From: Bradyrhizobium sacchari
Lineage (GTDB): Bacteria > Pseudomonadota > Alphaproteobacteria > Rhizobiales > Xanthobacteraceae
Direction: 5' to 3'
Assembly (NCBI RefSeq): GCF_002068095.1
Contig: NZ_LWIG01000017.1
Span: 14,477 to 48,735 of the forward strand
DNA: 34,259 nt
Every line of letters starts with the position of its first letter. Within the stretch, counting starts at the first letter, position 1. Positions 8,237-16,295 of the stretch are shown in pieces. The notes below the pieces were generated by a model. It saw nothing but the letters and a program-made list of their open reading frames with translations. It searched no databases and had not been told where the DNA came from. The translations under genes were made by a program, and so were the position numbers.

Positions 8237-9274
8237 ATGGGATTTGGCGCGGGCAGCGGCGTGAGCAGTCGCGCCGGATCCACGGTGATGAGAGTGCTCC
8301 TGTGTCTCGTCGCCGCGACGACGCTGTCGCTCCAGGCGGGCGCCGCGGAAGCCCAGACGGCCGCGGAATCCTGGCCGAACCGCGCGATCACCTGGGTGGT
8401 GCCGTTCGGGGCCGGCGGCGTCACCGACCTCGTCTCGCGCAAGATAGCGGAGCTGCTGCGGACGCGGCTTGGGCAGCCCGTGGTGGTGGAGAACCGACCT
8501 GGCGCCGGCGGGACCATTGGAACGGAGTTCGTCGCGCGGGCCCAGCCCGACGGCTACACCGTGCTCTACGCCTCCGGCGGGCCTATGACGATCCAGCCGA
8601 ACCTGGGGCTGACGAAGCTCAACTACGACCCGCTCAAGAGCTACGTCCACGTCCGCGGCGTGAGCTCGGCGAACCAGATCCTCGTCGCGACCGCAGCAGC
8701 GCCCTACAGCACGCTGGCCGAGTTCGTCGCCTACGCCAAGGCCAACCCGGGCAAGGTCAATTTCGGCTCCCCCGGCCCCGGCACCGCCCAGCACCTCGCC
8801 GGCGAGATGTTCCAGGCGGCCGCCGGCATCAGGCTGACCCACGTGCCCTACAAGGCGGGTTCGAGCCAGATGACCGACATGATGTCGGGCATCCTGGACG
8901 TCTCCTTCGACTACCTCACCGTGCTCAGGCCGCTGATCGACACCGGCAAGGTCAAGGTGCTCGGCACCACCGGCACGGCGCGGCTGGCCGCGCTGCCCGA
9001 CGCGCCCACGGTGCTCGAGGCCGGCTACCCTGACGCCGTCAATGTCGGCTCGACCTGGGTCTCGGTCCCGGCCGGGACCGACCCGAGAATCGTGGGCAGG
9101 CTCTCTGAGGCGCTGGCCGCCGCGCTCGCCGACCCCGCCATCGTCGCGGACCTCACCGCCAACGGCCAGGTTTCGATCGCCGACAAGGGGCCGACCCAGC
9201 TGGAACCGTTCATCGTCGAGGAGACCGCACGCTACAAGCGGGTGATCGAGAGCGCGGGCATCGCCGCGCGCTAG
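8237..9274 (+). CDS. Tripartite tricarboxylate transporter binding protein (TctC/Bug family), copy 1
   Basis: I chose ATG 8237 because AGGGAGGA (8221-8228) precedes it by eight bases; ATG 8288 would give a shorter signal peptide. The 345-residue product has an N-terminal hydrophobic export signal ending near AEAQTA. It then shows the Bug fold blocks NRAITWVVPFGAGG, VVENRPGAGGTIG, PDGYT, PGTAQHLAGE and DAPTVLEAGYP. These periplasmic proteins bind carboxylates or related small acids. No TctA or TctB membrane subunits are nearby, as is common for this expanded family. It converges with a second tctC on the other strand. Several AGG/AGA arginine codons are unlike its neighbours, a weak hint of separate origin. 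Confidence 0.9.
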   Translation: MGFGAGSGVSSRAGSTVMRVLLCLVAATTLSLQAGAAEAQTAAESWPNRAITWVVPFGAGGVTDLVSRKIAELLRTRLGQPVVVENRPGAGGTIGTEFVARAQPDGYTVLYASGGPMTIQPNLGLTKLNYDPLKSYVHVRGVSSANQILVATAAAPYSTLAEFVAYAKANPGKVNFGSPGPGTAQHLAGEMFQAAAGIRLTHVPYKAGSSQMTDMMSGILDVSFDYLTVLRPLIDTGKVKVLGTTGTARLAALPDAPTVLEAGYPDAVNVGSTWVSVPAGTDPRIVGRLSEALAAALADPAIVADLTANGQVSIADKGPTQLEPFIVEETARYKRVIESAGIAAR

Positions 9275-9346
9275 CTCATGCGCACGTCCCTGCACATCGC
9301 GCACGCGAAGGAGCGGTCGTCGGAGAAGCCGGGTGTGAGAGCGAGT

Positions 9347-10327
9347 CTAGTTCGCCTTGATCCCGGCCTCGCTGATGAGCTTGCCCCACTTCGTGCTTTC
9401 GTCCTGAATGAAGCGGCCGAACTGCTCGGGTGCCATCGGTGCTGGCTCCGCGCCGAGGGTGCGAATCTTCTCCGCCACCGAAGGATCCTTCAGGGCTTTG
9501 GTGAACGCCTCGTTCAGCCTGCCAATGACATCCGCAGGCGTGCCGGCGGGAGCAACGAGCCCGAACCAGCCCACGGATTCGAAACCCGCAATGCCGCTCT
9601 CGGCCAGTGTCGGCACATCGGGCAGCGACGGAAGGCGGCGTGCCGACGACACGCCGATCGCGTTGAGCTTGCCCTCGAGGATCAACTGCCGCGACGCCGG
9701 AATATCCAGCACCGCGAAGGGCACATGGCCCGCGAGAACATCGACCGCCGCCGGCGCGGTCCCGCGATACGGGACGAGCTCCATGGCGATCCCGGTCTTC
9801 TGCGTGAACAACGCGGCGGTCAGATGCATCGCTGTCGAGTTGCCGCCATGTCCGATCGACAGCGCACCCGGCTTGGCCTTGGCGAGCGCGATCGTCTCCG
9901 CGGGGTTGTGCGCCGGGATATTTGCGGATGAGACCAGCACGAAGGGAATTTCCGCGAGCAGCGTGATCGGCGCGAGATCCTTCAGCTCGAACGGCATCGA
10001 GGCATTGAGGTGCGGATTCACGGTCAGCGCGCCCGCCGGCGCCACGCCGAGCGTGTAGCCGTCCGGCTTGGCCTGCGCGACCGCGGCCATGCCGATGTTG
10101 CCGCCGGCACCCGCGCGGTTCTCGATCACCAGGCTCTGCTTGAGCTCGGCGGTGACGAGCGGCTCGAGCGCGCGGATGACGGTGTCGGCGCTGCCCCCGG
10201 GCGGGAAGGTCACGATGATCTTGATCAACTGCTCGGGATAGGCGGCACGGCCTGCCTCCAGCGGCAACACCGCGAAAGTCGCAGCCGTCAGCACGGCCAG
10301 GATGCGGCGCCTTGCAACGTGAAACAC
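9347..10327 (-). CDS. Tripartite tricarboxylate transporter binding protein (TctC/Bug family), copy 2
   Basis: The 326-residue protein has an N-terminal signal (ARRRILAVLTAATFAVLP, cleavage near GRAA). It has the family blocks KIIVTFPPGGSADT, VIENRAGAGGNIG, KPDGYT, VPYRGTAPA and LPDVPTLAESG. It lies 80 bases downstream of the FAD monooxygenase on the same strand, so the two may be co-transcribed and the ligand may be an aromatic or carboxylic acid used by that enzyme; this is inference. No TctAB partner is present in the window. Confidence 0.9.
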   Translation of the reverse strand: MFHVARRRILAVLTAATFAVLPLEAGRAAYPEQLIKIIVTFPPGGSADTVIRALEPLVTAELKQSLVIENRAGAGGNIGMAAVAQAKPDGYTLGVAPAGALTVNPHLNASMPFELKDLAPITLLAEIPFVLVSSANIPAHNPAETIALAKAKPGALSIGHGGNSTAMHLTAALFTQKTGIAMELVPYRGTAPAAVDVLAGHVPFAVLDIPASRQLILEGKLNAIGVSSARRLPSLPDVPTLAESGIAGFESVGWFGLVAPAGTPADVIGRLNEAFTKALKDPSVAEKIRTLGAEPAPMAPEQFGRFIQDESTKWGKLISEAGIKAN

Positions 10328-10407
10328 GTAGTCCTCCTCAAGTGCGTTCTTGTTCTTGAAACACGGCCTGACAGGCTGCGCCGTCAGGCCGCCCGCTTGA
10401 AATCGCC

Positions 10408-12048
10408 TTACGCCGCAGCGCCAGTGATGCGCGCCAGCAAGCCGCCAGGATCTTCCGGCGCGGCCTGCCCGCGCCAGGCGATGTGCTGATCGGGCCGCGC
10501 CAGCACCAGTTTTTCAGCATAGGCGCCGTTTGCCTCCTCCGGCGCAATGTCGACCAGCGCGAGCGGCACGCCGCGTTCCCTTGCTGCGGATTGCAGCTGC
10601 GTCACATCGATCGCCGGGTCGAACCGCAACAACGTGTAGCCGACACCGAACGCGTCGTAGAGCGATCGTCCGTCGCGCAGGAACAGATGCGGCGCGCGGG
10701 CGCCCGGCACGGTCGAGGGCGTGAAGCTGCCCATGGCGTAAGGCGGCGGTGTCTCGCCGTCATAGGCGATGATCGGCGAGGCGTCGTAATAGTAGCCGAA
10801 GTTCAGGCCGGCGCAGCAATATTGCTGCACGTTGAGATCGTAGGCGGCTCGCGCCAGCGCCGCGCGCGCGGCGTGGCCGCGCGGCGTGTCGTCCTCGATC
10901 TCCGCCGAGACGCCGCCCCGCTGCGCCATCATCTTCATCGCGTGGTCCATCGCAAAGCGCGACACCTGCTCGGTGATGGGCTGGCGCTCCGCCTCATAGG
11001 CATCGAGGATCGCAGCAGGCGCCCAGCCGTTCAGATGGGCCGCCAATTGCCAGCAGAGGTCGACGGCGTCGGCAATGCCGGCATTCATGCCGTAGCCGGC
11101 ATAGGGCATCCACAGATGCGCGGCGTCGCCGCAGATGAAGACCCTGCGGTCGCGGAAGCGGTCGGCCACGAGGCGACGCCCGACCCAGTCCTCCTTGCTG
11201 AGGACCTTGTACTCGAACCGCTCGTCGACGCCGAGAATGGCGCGAATCGACCAGTCGCGATCGACCGAGTCGAATTCGGGCTCGTCGGGCTTGAGGTGAT
11301 TGTGGATCAGCCAGCGGTCGCGGCCGTCGATCGCAACCGTGGTGCCGGAGCGGCGCGGATTGAGCGAGAGCACCATCCAGGCCGGCTTGTGCGCGCCCAT
11401 CAGCTCCTTGAGCTGCGGCGCTTCGATGAAGGTCGACTGCACGCGCTGGATCACCGGCGTGCCGGACAGGCTGGCGCCGATCGATTTGCGAACGAGGGAA
11501 CGGCTGCCGTCGCAGCCGATCACGAAGGATGCCTCGATGCGCAGCGAATTGCCGCTGTCGAGATCGCGCGCCAGCGCGATGACATGGTCGTCGTGCTGTT
11601 CAATGTCAGTGATTTCGGTGCGCGCCAGGATCTCGATCCGCGGCTGCGCTGCGGCATGGCTGAACAGGATCGGCTCGAGATAGACCTGGTTGATCCGGTG
11701 CGGCGGCTCGGGCGTCGGCCACCAGGTGTCGGGGCCGCCGGTCGCGCTATAGCGGCGCGCGCGGGAGGGAATGTCGATGCGGCAGAGCTCGATGCCGGTC
11801 GCCGTGGTCCGATAGGAGCAATCGTTGGGAAAGTCCGCAGGGAGCCCTGCATCGCGCAGCTTGGCGGCCACGCCGAGCCGTCGAAAAATCTCCATCGAGC
11901 GCGCCGAGACGTGATTGCACTTGACGCTGGGCGGATCGCCGGCATGGCGGATCTCCGCGACGACGACGTCGATCCCGCGCGAGGCCAGATCCATCGCGGC
12001 GGTCAATCCGACGGGCCCGGCGCCCACCACCAGTACCTGTGTTCTCAT
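10408..12048 (-). CDS. FAD-dependent aromatic monooxygenase (PheA/TfdB/MhpA type)
   Basis: This 546-residue flavoprotein starts with a Rossmann dinucleotide fold (VLVVGAGPVGLTAAMDLASR; glycines 9, 11 and 14). It has the second FAD/NAD motif FVIGCDGSRSLVRKSIG near residue 180 and the FAD-ribityl motif RVFICGDAAHLWMPYAGYG near residue 300. These are the three signatures of class A aromatic hydroxylases. The 150-residue tail resembles the thioredoxin-like C-terminal domain of phenol hydroxylases, although weakly. It probably hydroxylates a phenolic or similar ring using NAD(P)H and O2. A divergent LysR gene and downstream tctC suggest a small inducible aromatic-acid module. No ring-cleavage gene is present. 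Confidence 0.88.
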   Translation of the reverse strand: MRTQVLVVGAGPVGLTAAMDLASRGIDVVVAEIRHAGDPPSVKCNHVSARSMEIFRRLGVAAKLRDAGLPADFPNDCSYRTTATGIELCRIDIPSRARRYSATGGPDTWWPTPEPPHRINQVYLEPILFSHAAAQPRIEILARTEITDIEQHDDHVIALARDLDSGNSLRIEASFVIGCDGSRSLVRKSIGASLSGTPVIQRVQSTFIEAPQLKELMGAHKPAWMVLSLNPRRSGTTVAIDGRDRWLIHNHLKPDEPEFDSVDRDWSIRAILGVDERFEYKVLSKEDWVGRRLVADRFRDRRVFICGDAAHLWMPYAGYGMNAGIADAVDLCWQLAAHLNGWAPAAILDAYEAERQPITEQVSRFAMDHAMKMMAQRGGVSAEIEDDTPRGHAARAALARAAYDLNVQQYCCAGLNFGYYYDASPIIAYDGETPPPYAMGSFTPSTVPGARAPHLFLRDGRSLYDAFGVGYTLLRFDPAIDVTQLQSAARERGVPLALVDIAPEEANGAYAEKLVLARPDQHIAWRGQAAPEDPGGLLARITGAAA

Positions 12049-12162
12049 GCTCGTTTCCGCCCCTTGTCACCGCGGATTTCGTAACCCACGCGACATGCAT
12101 TTTATTGCAGGTCCGTTTATGCGATAAGCCGGAAAGAACTCATCAATTCATGAGTATTTCCT
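12049..12162. promoter_or_regulatory. Divergent promoter region between monooxygenase and lysR
   Basis: This 114-base region holds two symmetric elements. TGCA-N6-TGCA at 12096-12109 is close to the T-N11-A form of LysR boxes. ACTCAT-N6-ATGAGT, a perfect inverted repeat at 12138-12155, ends seven bases before the lysR start and could mediate autorepression. Their use as operators is inferred from position. Confidence 0.45.
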
Positions 12163-13074
12163 ATGAATATCACCTTGCGCCAGTTGCAGGCCTTCACAGG
12201 CGTGTACCGGACGCGCAGCATCACGCGGGCCGCCCGCGAGCTCGGGATCACGCAATCGGCCGCGAGCCTGTTGATCCAGCAGCTCGAGGCCCAACTCGGC
12301 GTCAAGCTGTTCGACCGCTCCACGCGCTCGGTGCAGCCGACGCTGGCCGCCGACGAGGCGTTCCACGCCGCCGAACGCATGCTGAGCGACGCGCAAGGCC
12401 TGTCGCGCCGTATGCGCGACCTCGCGCAGGCCCGCGCCGGCCGCGTCGCGTTTCTCGCCTCGGCCGGCACCGCCTCGGCACTGCTGCCCCCAGTGCTCGC
12501 GAAATTCCGCGCCAGCCATCCCGACATCGAGATCGACATGCGCGATGTTGCCGCCGACGACCTCGTGCCGCGCCTGAGCGCGACCGATGCGGAATTCGCG
12601 ATCGGCAGCGTGGAGGGCGAATTCGCCGACCTGACCATCGAGACACTGACAAGCGGCCGCCTCAGCGCCATCGGCCGCCGCACCGCGGACTTCGCCGCAC
12701 GTCGTTCCCTCACATGGGACGAGCTGGCGCAACTGCCGACCATCGCGATGCGCCGAGAGAGCCGGATCCGCATGCAGATCGATCAGGCGCTGGGCGCGCA
12801 GGGCAAGCGCCTCGATCCAACCTATGAAGTGACGCTGATCAACACCGCGCTCGCCATGACCGCACAGGGCCTCGGCCTCGCCATCCTGCCCGCGACGATG
12901 CTGCCGGCCGATCAGTTCCCGACGCTGATCGCACGGCCGCTGGTGCGCCCGGCCATCACGCGACCGGTGTCACTGCTGCAGCGCCAGGGCCGGACGTTGT
13001 CGCCGGCGGCGCAGGCGTTTGTGACCACGGCGCGCGCGGTGCTGGCGGGTCGGATGGTACCGACATCAGGCTGA
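12163..13074 (+). CDS. LysR family transcriptional regulator, divergent to the monooxygenase
   Basis: The 303-residue product has a LysR helix-turn-helix in residues 1-60 (LRQLQAFTGVYRTRSITRAA, then SAASLLIQQLEAQLGVKLFD) and a substrate-binding domain thereafter. The gene faces away from the FAD monooxygenase across 114 bases, so it most likely controls it in response to the aromatic substrate. It differs clearly from the LysR protein at 2304-3218. The reverse-strand tRNA-Ser gene follows 35 bases after its stop. Confidence 0.9.
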   Translation: MNITLRQLQAFTGVYRTRSITRAARELGITQSAASLLIQQLEAQLGVKLFDRSTRSVQPTLAADEAFHAAERMLSDAQGLSRRMRDLAQARAGRVAFLASAGTASALLPPVLAKFRASHPDIEIDMRDVAADDLVPRLSATDAEFAIGSVEGEFADLTIETLTSGRLSAIGRRTADFAARRSLTWDELAQLPTIAMRRESRIRMQIDQALGAQGKRLDPTYEVTLINTALAMTAQGLGLAILPATMLPADQFPTLIARPLVRPAITRPVSLLQRQGRTLSPAAQAFVTTARAVLAGRMVPTSG

Positions 13075-13109
13075 TTTTGCGGGGCTATTTGGAAGCGTCG
13101 GCTTTGATA

Positions 13110-13199
13110 TGGCGGAGAGGGAGGGATTCGAACCCCCGATAGGCTTGCACCTATGCCGCATTTCGAGTGCGGTGCATTCAACCACTCTGCCACCTCTCC
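13110..13199 (-). tRNA. tRNA-Ser (anticodon CGA)
   Basis: On the reverse strand the 90 bases start GGAGAGGTGGCAGAGTGG, pair in a seven-base acceptor stem (GGAGAGG/CCTCTCC), and end with G then an encoded CCA. The anticodon stem CCGCA/TGCGG encloses loop CTCGAAA, giving anticodon CGA, which reads UCG serine codons. The long variable arm (around AGGTGCAAGCCT) is the class II feature expected for tRNA-Ser, and the T arm carries GGTTCGAATCC. No neighbouring integrase remnant or duplicated 3' end was seen, so there is no sign that it serves as an attachment site here. Confidence 0.97.
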
Positions 13200-13336
13200 T
13201 GAAGGCGCCATATAGGAGCTGCGGCCCCTGTGGTTGGGGGCGTTAATAGGCGAGGATGGCGGGCCAGACAAGGCGCGAAAGGGGAAAATCCGCTGCCTCT
13301 TTTGGCCCTCTATGCCGGCCTTGGGAAGGAACTGCC

Positions 13337-14200
13337 ATGGAGCATCTGACAGTCACGGCCAATGGCGCCAAATTCCACGTGGTTCGCGCCGGAAACGGAA
13401 AACCGCTGCTTTTGCTGCATGGATGGCCGGAATTCTGGCTGACGTGGGAGCCGGTGATGGCCCGGCTGGCAAACCGCTTCTCCCTGATCGCGCCTGACCT
13501 GCGCGGTTTCGGCGACAGCGACAAGCCGGACGGGCCTTACGGGCCCGACGGTCATGCCGCCGACATGCTGGCGCTGATGGCGGAGTTCGGGATCGAGCGA
13601 TTCGGCGTGGTCGGGCACGATGTCGGCGGCGCCGTGATGCAGCCCTTGGCCCGGCAGGCGGCGGAGCGGCTCGCCGGACTCTTCTTCTTCGACTTCGTCT
13701 ATCCCGGCATTGGGCCGCGCATGGCGGCCCCCGATAGGCTCAACGAAATCTGGTACCAGTCCTTTCACCAGATGGAGATGGCACCTAGCCTGGTCGGCGC
13801 GAGCCGGGAGAGCTGCCGTCTCTATATCGGGCATTTTCTGAGGGGTTGGGCGCATCGCAAGAACGCGTTCGACGACGTCCTCGACGCTTTCGCCGACAAT
13901 TACTTCAAGCCCGGCAATCTCGCCGGCGGCTTTGCGCATTATCGGGCCTCGCATGCCGGGCGGGTCGCGATGATGAAGGGCGAAGCGCCACGGCTTCCGC
14001 CGATCAAGATGCCGACCTGCGTGCGCTGGGCCGAGCACGATCCGCTGTTTCCCTATGCCTGGACCGACCGCCTCGGCGAGACCTTCAGCGCGCTCGATCT
14101 CGCGATGTTTCCCGGCGTCGGCCACTTCCCGCATCGGGAAGACCCGGATCGCGCGGCCGCGGAGATCGCGGCCTTCTTTCAGCGCATCGGCTGGAGCTGA
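13337..14200 (+). CDS. Alpha/beta hydrolase, epoxide hydrolase / haloacetate dehalogenase type
   Basis: The start at ATG 13337 is supported by GGAAGGA six bases upstream; an in-frame start at 13256 lies close to the tRNA gene. The 287-residue protein has HGWPEFWLTW (oxyanion-hole HG), DLRGFGDSDKP, and nucleophile elbow VGHDVGG, in which aspartate replaces serine. That defines the dehalogenase/epoxide-hydrolase branch. A cap domain spans about residues 130-220, and GVGHFPHREDP near the C-terminus supplies the catalytic His. Substrate cannot be decided between an epoxide and a halo-acid. It stands alone. Confidence 0.85.
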   Translation: MEHLTVTANGAKFHVVRAGNGKPLLLLHGWPEFWLTWEPVMARLANRFSLIAPDLRGFGDSDKPDGPYGPDGHAADMLALMAEFGIERFGVVGHDVGGAVMQPLARQAAERLAGLFFFDFVYPGIGPRMAAPDRLNEIWYQSFHQMEMAPSLVGASRESCRLYIGHFLRGWAHRKNAFDDVLDAFADNYFKPGNLAGGFAHYRASHAGRVAMMKGEAPRLPPIKMPTCVRWAEHDPLFPYAWTDRLGETFSALDLAMFPGVGHFPHREDPDRAAAEIAAFFQRIGWS

Positions 14201-14217
14201 GAGATTTCTCGTTTGAC

Positions 14218-14261
14218 GCGTTTTCCTGGCGCGAACCGGTGTCCACTTCGCTCGAAAACGC
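14218..14261. repeat. Dispersed palindromic intergenic element (GCGTTTTC...GAAAACGC type)
   Basis: The arms GCGTTTTC (14218-14225) and GAAAACGC (14254-14261) flank a GCGAACCGGTGTCCACTTCG core. From memory this sequence is widespread in Bradyrhizobium and Rhodopseudomonas intergenic regions. Only one copy is in this window, so repetitiveness rests on that recollection. Confidence 0.6.
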
Positions 14262-14274
14262 TCGGAAAACGGGT

Positions 14275-14308
14275 GGGACCGCCAGACGCGGTAAACACTG
14301 GCGGTCCC
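14275..14308. terminator. Strong inverted repeat between convergent genes, probable bidirectional terminator
   Basis: GGGACCGCCAG (14275-14285) pairs perfectly with CTGGCGGTCCC (14298-14308) over 11 bp with a 12-base loop. It lies between the convergent hydrolase and permuted kinase genes. No T-run follows on either strand, so an intrinsic terminator is likely from position but not typical in form. Confidence 0.45.
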
Positions 14309-14433
14309 GGTGCCGCTCATTGCAATGCTGGCCGTGAAGGGCGGCTTCGCCGGCCAGGTGAGGCGACGATTCGACCCTAGCGTGCAGCCCGCGCGCTGCA
14401 ACGCAATCCGGTCCTTAACCTAACCAGTCAAGG

Positions 14434-15558
14434 TTACTCCTTGTCGTTCTTGCTGTTTTCCTTCGATTTCTTCTTCCCGTTCTCCGTGGAGTCCCGCTCC
14501 TTGCGGCGGTTGGTGAAGCGGGCATTGCCGAGCCCGGTGCCGATGGTCAGCACGCCCCAGCGCTCGACGTCCTGCATGAACGGCACCTCCGAGAGGCCTT
14601 GAACCACGCCGTCATTGTGCATCAGGAACGCGGTGTCGTGCCCGCCGATCTCGGGGATGCCCTCAATCAGGCTCGACGGCAGGTTGAACTTGCTGCTCTC
14701 CCAATTGCCCGGCAGGTTCTGCGCGCCCTTCTCGATCGAGCCGTCCGCGTTGATGACGCCGGGACAGGCGATGCCGATGAAGGGCGCGAGCTTGAAGCCG
14801 TCTGTTTCAGCCTCGGTGATCAGCCCCTTCAGCATCTTGATGAGCCGCTTCACCGCGCCTTCGCGCGTCGGCTCGTCGTCGGCATGACGCCACAACTCGG
14901 ACTTCACGACCTTCGCCTTGGACAGGTCGTTGGCCTTCCTCCAGTTGGTCTCGACCAGGCCGCAGCGGATGTTGGTGCCACCGATGTCGACGGCGAGGAT
15001 GCTGTCATATGCCTCGAAGATCCAGGACGGCGCCAGATGCAGCGCACCGAGCAGGCCGGCTTCATCGGGATGGTGACGGATCGGCTGCAGATCGATCCTG
15101 AAATCCTCGGACTTCAGGATGATCTCGGTGCGCGCGATCGCCAGTTCGCCAAGCCTGGAATCGCGAAAGCCGCCGCCGACAACGATGCGCTCGGTCTTGG
15201 CCCAGGCCTTGGTCTTCAGGAAGCGCCGCGTGACATAAGCAAGCTCCTGGGCAAAGTCCTCGATCGCGCTGTGCACCACCGCGGAGGCCTCGGTGTCGTC
15301 GCCGATCAGGATCGCATCCAGCGTCTTCTTGCTGATGTTCTCCGACGGCTCCTTGCCGAACGGGTCTTCGCCGGTCTTGCGCAGCGGCTTGCGCCAGCGG
15401 TCGAGAATGTCGCGGAAGGCGCCCTTGCTGGCGCGGTCGCCGAGGAAACCGTCCTCGTCCTTCATCTCGATGTTGAAGCTGTCGACGTCCACCGACGGCA
15501 GCCGCTCGGCGCCATGATGGGCGATGCCCGTCGTCTTGACCAGTTCGTCTGTTGCCAT
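14434..15558 (-). CDS. ROK/glucokinase-like sugar kinase with circularly permuted domain order
   Basis: The 374-residue protein carries ROK-kinase landmarks in rotated order. Residues about 80-180 resemble the C-terminal half: an amphipathic helix AIEDFAQELAYVTRRFL, the IVVGGGF strand-turn (125-131) and AGLLGAL (167-173). Only then comes the N-terminal half: phosphate-1 loop DIGGTNIRCGLVE (191-203), CPGVINADG (265-273), NLPGNW (281-286), the catalytic HND with D316, and phosphate-2 GTGLGNA (340-346). The chain ends in a lysine/glutamate-rich tail. The ROK zinc motif CxCGxxGC is absent. It probably phosphorylates a sugar or sugar-like substrate with ATP. It sits alone, opposite to rplU, with no sugar genes around. 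Confidence 0.8.
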   Translation of the reverse strand: MATDELVKTTGIAHHGAERLPSVDVDSFNIEMKDEDGFLGDRASKGAFRDILDRWRKPLRKTGEDPFGKEPSENISKKTLDAILIGDDTEASAVVHSAIEDFAQELAYVTRRFLKTKAWAKTERIVVGGGFRDSRLGELAIARTEIILKSEDFRIDLQPIRHHPDEAGLLGALHLAPSWIFEAYDSILAVDIGGTNIRCGLVETNWRKANDLSKAKVVKSELWRHADDEPTREGAVKRLIKMLKGLITEAETDGFKLAPFIGIACPGVINADGSIEKGAQNLPGNWESSKFNLPSSLIEGIPEIGGHDTAFLMHNDGVVQGLSEVPFMQDVERWGVLTIGTGLGNARFTNRRKERDSTENGKKKSKENSKNDKE

Positions 15559-15696
15559 GGGAGCCCTTGCCCGCTTACCTGTTCTGGCGGACTAACGGCG
15601 GGGGAACCGGTTTGTTGCAAAGGCCGGCCGGGATTCGGCCGGAGGCCGCCGGGACGGCCAAATCCTTCAAATCCGGGCCGTTTTCAGCGGTTTTCC

Positions 15697-15724
15697 TTGA
15701 CTTGCGGCGGTTGGCGGCTATAAG
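15697..15724 (+). promoter_or_regulatory. Sigma-70-type promoter for rplU-rpmA
   Basis: TTGACT (15697-15702) and TATAAG (15719-15724) are separated by 16 bases, close to the housekeeping consensus. This predicts transcription starting near 15731 and a leader of about 160 bases. Confidence 0.7.
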
Positions 15725-15733
15725 TCCCACAGC

Positions 15734-15889
15734 TGGCGCGAGGCGTTTCTCGCGCCACTTGTTTTTGCGTGGGTTTTCAATGGGATAACTCCCACCCGCA
15801 CAAAACGCAGATAAACCCATAGCGACTGACAAAAAGCCGGCCCGGACGATATCAGTCCCGAGGCCGGGATTGAACACGGAGAAAGAACG
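15734..15889 (+). promoter_or_regulatory. Structured 5' leader of rplU (candidate ribosomal-protein autoregulatory leader)
   Basis: The leader begins with a perfect 9-bp hairpin TGGCGCGAG/CTCGCGCCA (15734-15757, six-base loop). A GTGGG...CCCAC pair (about 15769-15794) and a CCCGG...CCGGG pair (about 15841-15868) follow, the last ending shortly before the ribosome-binding site GGAG. Ribosomal-protein operons often autoregulate through such leaders. No known alphaproteobacterial motif was recognised, so the role is inference. Confidence 0.45.
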
Positions 15890-16276
15890 ATGTTCGCAGT
15901 CATCAAAACCGGCGGCAAGCAATACCGCGTCGTGCCGGATGATGTTCTCGAAGTAGGCAAGATCGCCGGCGAAGTCGGCACGATCGTGCAGTTGAATGAA
16001 GTTCTGGTGGTCGGCGGCGACACGCCGGTGCTGGGCGTCCCGACGGTCGCAGGCGCGTCCGTTGCGGTCGAGGTGCTCGACCACAAGCGCGGCCCGAAGG
16101 TCATCGCGTTCAAGAAGCGCCGCCGCAAAAATTCGCGCCGCAAGCGCGGCTATCGCGACGAGATCACGGTTCTCCGCGTCACCGAGATCCTGACTGACGG
16201 CGCCAAGCCCACCAAGGGCCCGCGTCCGAAGAAGGAGAAGGTGGCCAAGGAGTCCGCGAAGGAAGCCGCCGAATAA
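15890..16276 (+). CDS. rplU: 50S ribosomal protein L21
   Basis: The 128-residue protein matches L21: start [14 protein letters not shown], middle [20 protein letters not shown] (rRNA contact) and TVLRVTEI near residue 100. A lysine/alanine/glutamate-rich tail extends beyond the E. coli length of about 103, usual in Rhizobiales. L21 binds 23S rRNA in the large subunit. GGAG precedes the ATG. It heads the rplU-rpmA pair, which in this order typically leads to obgE; here several genes intervene. Confidence 0.97.
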   Translation: MFAVIKTGGKQYRVVPDDVLEVGKIAGEVGTIVQLNEVLVVGGDTPVLGVPTVAGASVAVEVLDHKRGPKVIAFKKRRRKNSRRKRGYRDEITVLRVTEILTDGAKPTKGPRPKKEKVAKESAKEAAE

Positions 16277-16295
16277 CGGGATTTGATCACGCCAA

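Larger units (their letters stand above)
15559..15889. other. Intergenic region carrying the rplU promoter and a structured leader
   Basis: These 331 bases contain no gene. They separate the divergent kinase gene from rplU and hold the promoter at 15697-15724 and about 160 bases of leader with several inverted repeats, listed separately. Confidence 0.7.

Noticed and set aside
10483..12084. A 533-codon forward open frame opposite the FAD monooxygenase
   Set aside because: It is antisense to a gene with all class A flavoprotein signatures and shows Arg/Gly/Asp-rich composition typical of shadow frames.
13110..13199. tRNA-Ser as an integration site for a genomic island
   Set aside because: No duplicated tRNA 3' end and no integrase was seen in the window.
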